Source of the DNA: Methylobacter sp.
GTDB lineage: Bacteria; Pseudomonadota; Gammaproteobacteria; Methylococcales; Methylomonadaceae
Direction: 5' to 3'
Assembly (NCBI RefSeq): GCF_023227905.1
Contig: NZ_JALOCF010000084.1
Location: 1 to 12,373, forward strand
DNA length: 12,373 nucleotides
The notes under the pieces were generated by a model. The model ran no database searches and was not told where the DNA came from. It saw only the letters and a list, made by a program, of their open reading frames with translations. Shown here one piece after another: positions 10,903-12,373 of this stretch. Positions within the stretch are counted from its first letter, which is position 1, and every line of letters starts with the position of its first letter. The translations under genes and the position numbers were made by a program.

Positions 10903-12373
10903 TTATGCTACTGGCTCAAGTAGCTCGGTTACACTATCAAGTACGCGTGCCCATTCTCGCTCGATAAGCGCTTTCAGCTGCTCTTCAAGTTGATTCCTGG
11001 TTTCAGCGGCGAACCATCTTTGATTATGCTCAGCTACGCGAGTTTTATATCCAGGCCCTTGTCCCCATTCGGCCATACATCTTTGCCAGAATTCTGGATC
11101 ATTTTTAAGGGCATCCCTAAATACAGCTTGCCCCATCAATTGGGCCTTACGAAGCAATTCCTCGTAAGAATCCGTTAAAACCCGTTGAGTTTGAGTAATA
11201 AGATCGACCGCTTCGGAATATCTTGGCGTGGCAGCCATAATTTTGCAGTGGCCGATGAATTCCTCTACAGCTTTTGCAAGAGCGAGAACCGCGATTCGTC
11301 TTGCCCCATAGCCAATTTGGTAAGAGTAGCTCAGGTTATTCCATTCTCCTTCCCGACTGACGGTTGCTCTGACTGTAGCGGCATAGGCAATCTGAATTTG
11401 TTCTAGTAGACTTTCCTGTATATGAGCGCGAACTGGGGGCACTTTTTTATTTTGAGCAGCCCACGTCAACAAGGTTTCGCCTGCATCGCGTTGCACGGCC
11501 CTGATACGCTCCTCTCCATGATTACTAAGGAGATTCCGCGCGCCGTTCGTTGCCTCCTGAATGCGAAGGCGGAACGCCTCTCGTGCATTATTCAAACGGT
11601 TAATCAAGAATTCCTGAGCTTGGTTTACGGAATCTTCATTGACATTGTAAAAACCCACGGCAATGTTTTGCAGAGCTATGGGCTGCAACGCTAATTCCAC
11701 TTGCTCGGCTTTAAGTTCGTACCCCTCTTCAACACTTTCCACTGGTGTACTCGTAGCATCATCCTTCATCGCAAGAGCTTCGCCAGAACGTGGAAGCACC
11801 AGTAAAGCGGCATTGGTTTCCAGACTACGAACACCTGCGTCCTTAGCACGCTCGAATAAAAGCCTGGCTTCGGCTGCTGGAGCATTATTGAAAGTTGAAC
11901 ATAACACCGCAAGCGTGTGAGGATCATCGAAATGTATCTCTATATCCTCGCGGGCCGCTGTGCGATCAATGCCTTTGGTATCAATAATACGAATCGTCAA
12001 ATCAGAAGTTTTAAACAGCTGATCTGGTACAACCACCTCAATACGCTTTGGAAGCGTAAACTCTGGATGACGACCATTGTTAATGGCTGCAAAAGTATCT
12101 CGTAACCAAGCTTTTGGGGCTTTACCAGAGGCACTGTCATACCAAATATCGCGGCGGTCACGACGATGTAGTTCCATTCTGCTGAGTACTTCAACGATAA
12201 ACTCACGCGAAGACGGAAACTGTTCCGCCAGTGATTTGGCTGGATCAATAATCGTGCGCTTTCCATCTGGACCTCTCGGTCTCTGTACCGCAAGCCCTGC
12301 CATATTACGCAGCGCTCTCAATACTTCCTTCGAAATACCTTGTGATTCCGTTGCAGCCGATCCATCGTCTTCG
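10903..12373 (-). CDS. Partial P-loop GTPase-like protein (dynamin-like?), C-terminal part
   Basis: The frame is open to the window edge; the visible 489 residues are the C-terminal part and the true start lies outside. Near the N-terminus of the visible part, DLTIRIIDTKGID fits a strand ending in DxxG (the G3/Walker B motif of P-loop GTPases). TLAVLCSTFNNAP and AALLVLPRSGEAL fit following core strands. The P-loop itself would be upstream. The next 280 residues are almost entirely helical and charged, like the stalk of dynamin-like or coiled-coil GTPases. A G4 NKxD motif is not evident. It is codirectional with, but separated by about 200 bases and a promoter from, the regulator genes. It may belong to the same island; its role is unknown. 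Confidence 0.6.
   Translation of the reverse strand, partial: EDDGSAATESQGISKEVLRALRNMAGLAVQRPRGPDGKRTIIDPAKSLAEQFPSSREFIVEVLSRMELHRRDRRDIWYDSASGKAPKAWLRDTFAAINNGRHPEFTLPKRIEVVVPDQLFKTSDLTIRIIDTKGIDRTAAREDIEIHFDDPHTLAVLCSTFNNAPAAEARLLFERAKDAGVRSLETNAALLVLPRSGEALAMKDDATSTPVESVEEGYELKAEQVELALQPIALQNIAVGFYNVNEDSVNQAQEFLINRLNNAREAFRLRIQEATNGARNLLSNHGEERIRAVQRDAGETLLTWAAQNKKVPPVRAHIQESLLEQIQIAYAATVRATVSREGEWNNLSYSYQIGYGARRIAVLALAKAVEEFIGHCKIMAATPRYSEAVDLITQTQRVLTDSYEELLRKAQLMGQAVFRDALKNDPEFWQRCMAEWGQGPGYKTRVAEHNQRWFAAETRNQLEEQLKALIEREWARVLDSVTELLEPVA

Overview
The window looks like accessory DNA from an environmental gammaproteobacterium. This is inferred from the attC type, the cassette gene families and the class C group II intron; no taxonomic marker gene is present. 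It has two blocks, and almost every gene is on the minus strand.

Block 1 (about 1-7080) is an integron cassette array with no integrase in view. Single-gene cassettes are separated by attC sites. Each cassette starts with a 7-base core (GTTRRRY-like) 5-25 bases before a start codon. It ends with the complementary core (RYYYAAC-like), which usually overlaps or directly follows the stop codon. The start and end cores of a given cassette match each other over 7-10 bases, which is the expected signature of cassette integration. In transcription order (high to low coordinate) the cassettes encode: a GIY-YIG/T5orf172-like protein; a CoiA-like nuclease; a coiled-coil protein with a HEPN-type RN-x3-H motif; a PD-(D/E)XK-like nuclease; a decayed gene plus a truncated HicB; a plus-strand DnaJ-zinc-finger-like membrane protein beside a 200-base nested palindrome; and an HNH-like protein. 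A complete 1839-base class C group II intron with its reverse transcriptase/maturase splits the attC after the GIY-YIG cassette, between GT and TAGGT of the core.

Block 2 (about 7345-12373) contains a bacterial ubiquitin-like gene set. In transcription order these are: an XRE regulator and an ImmA/IrrE-type metallopeptidase (1-base stop/start overlap) behind a promoter with a palindromic operator; a 270-base leader with two very small reading frames (one apparently frameshifted) and a stem-loop; a single-domain Ubl of the multiubiquitin family; an E1-like ThiF protein with a DUF6791-type N-terminal domain, overlapping the Ubl gene by 26 bases; a DUF6527 protein; and a small two-helix membrane protein. 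A partial P-loop GTPase-like gene lies upstream and runs off the window.

The most interesting points are the compact Ubl/E1/DUF6527/membrane operon (no E2 or JAB peptidase gene, and a Ubl without a C-terminal glycine), its leader, the nuclease-rich cassette set, and the intron lying in the same orientation as the cassette genes.
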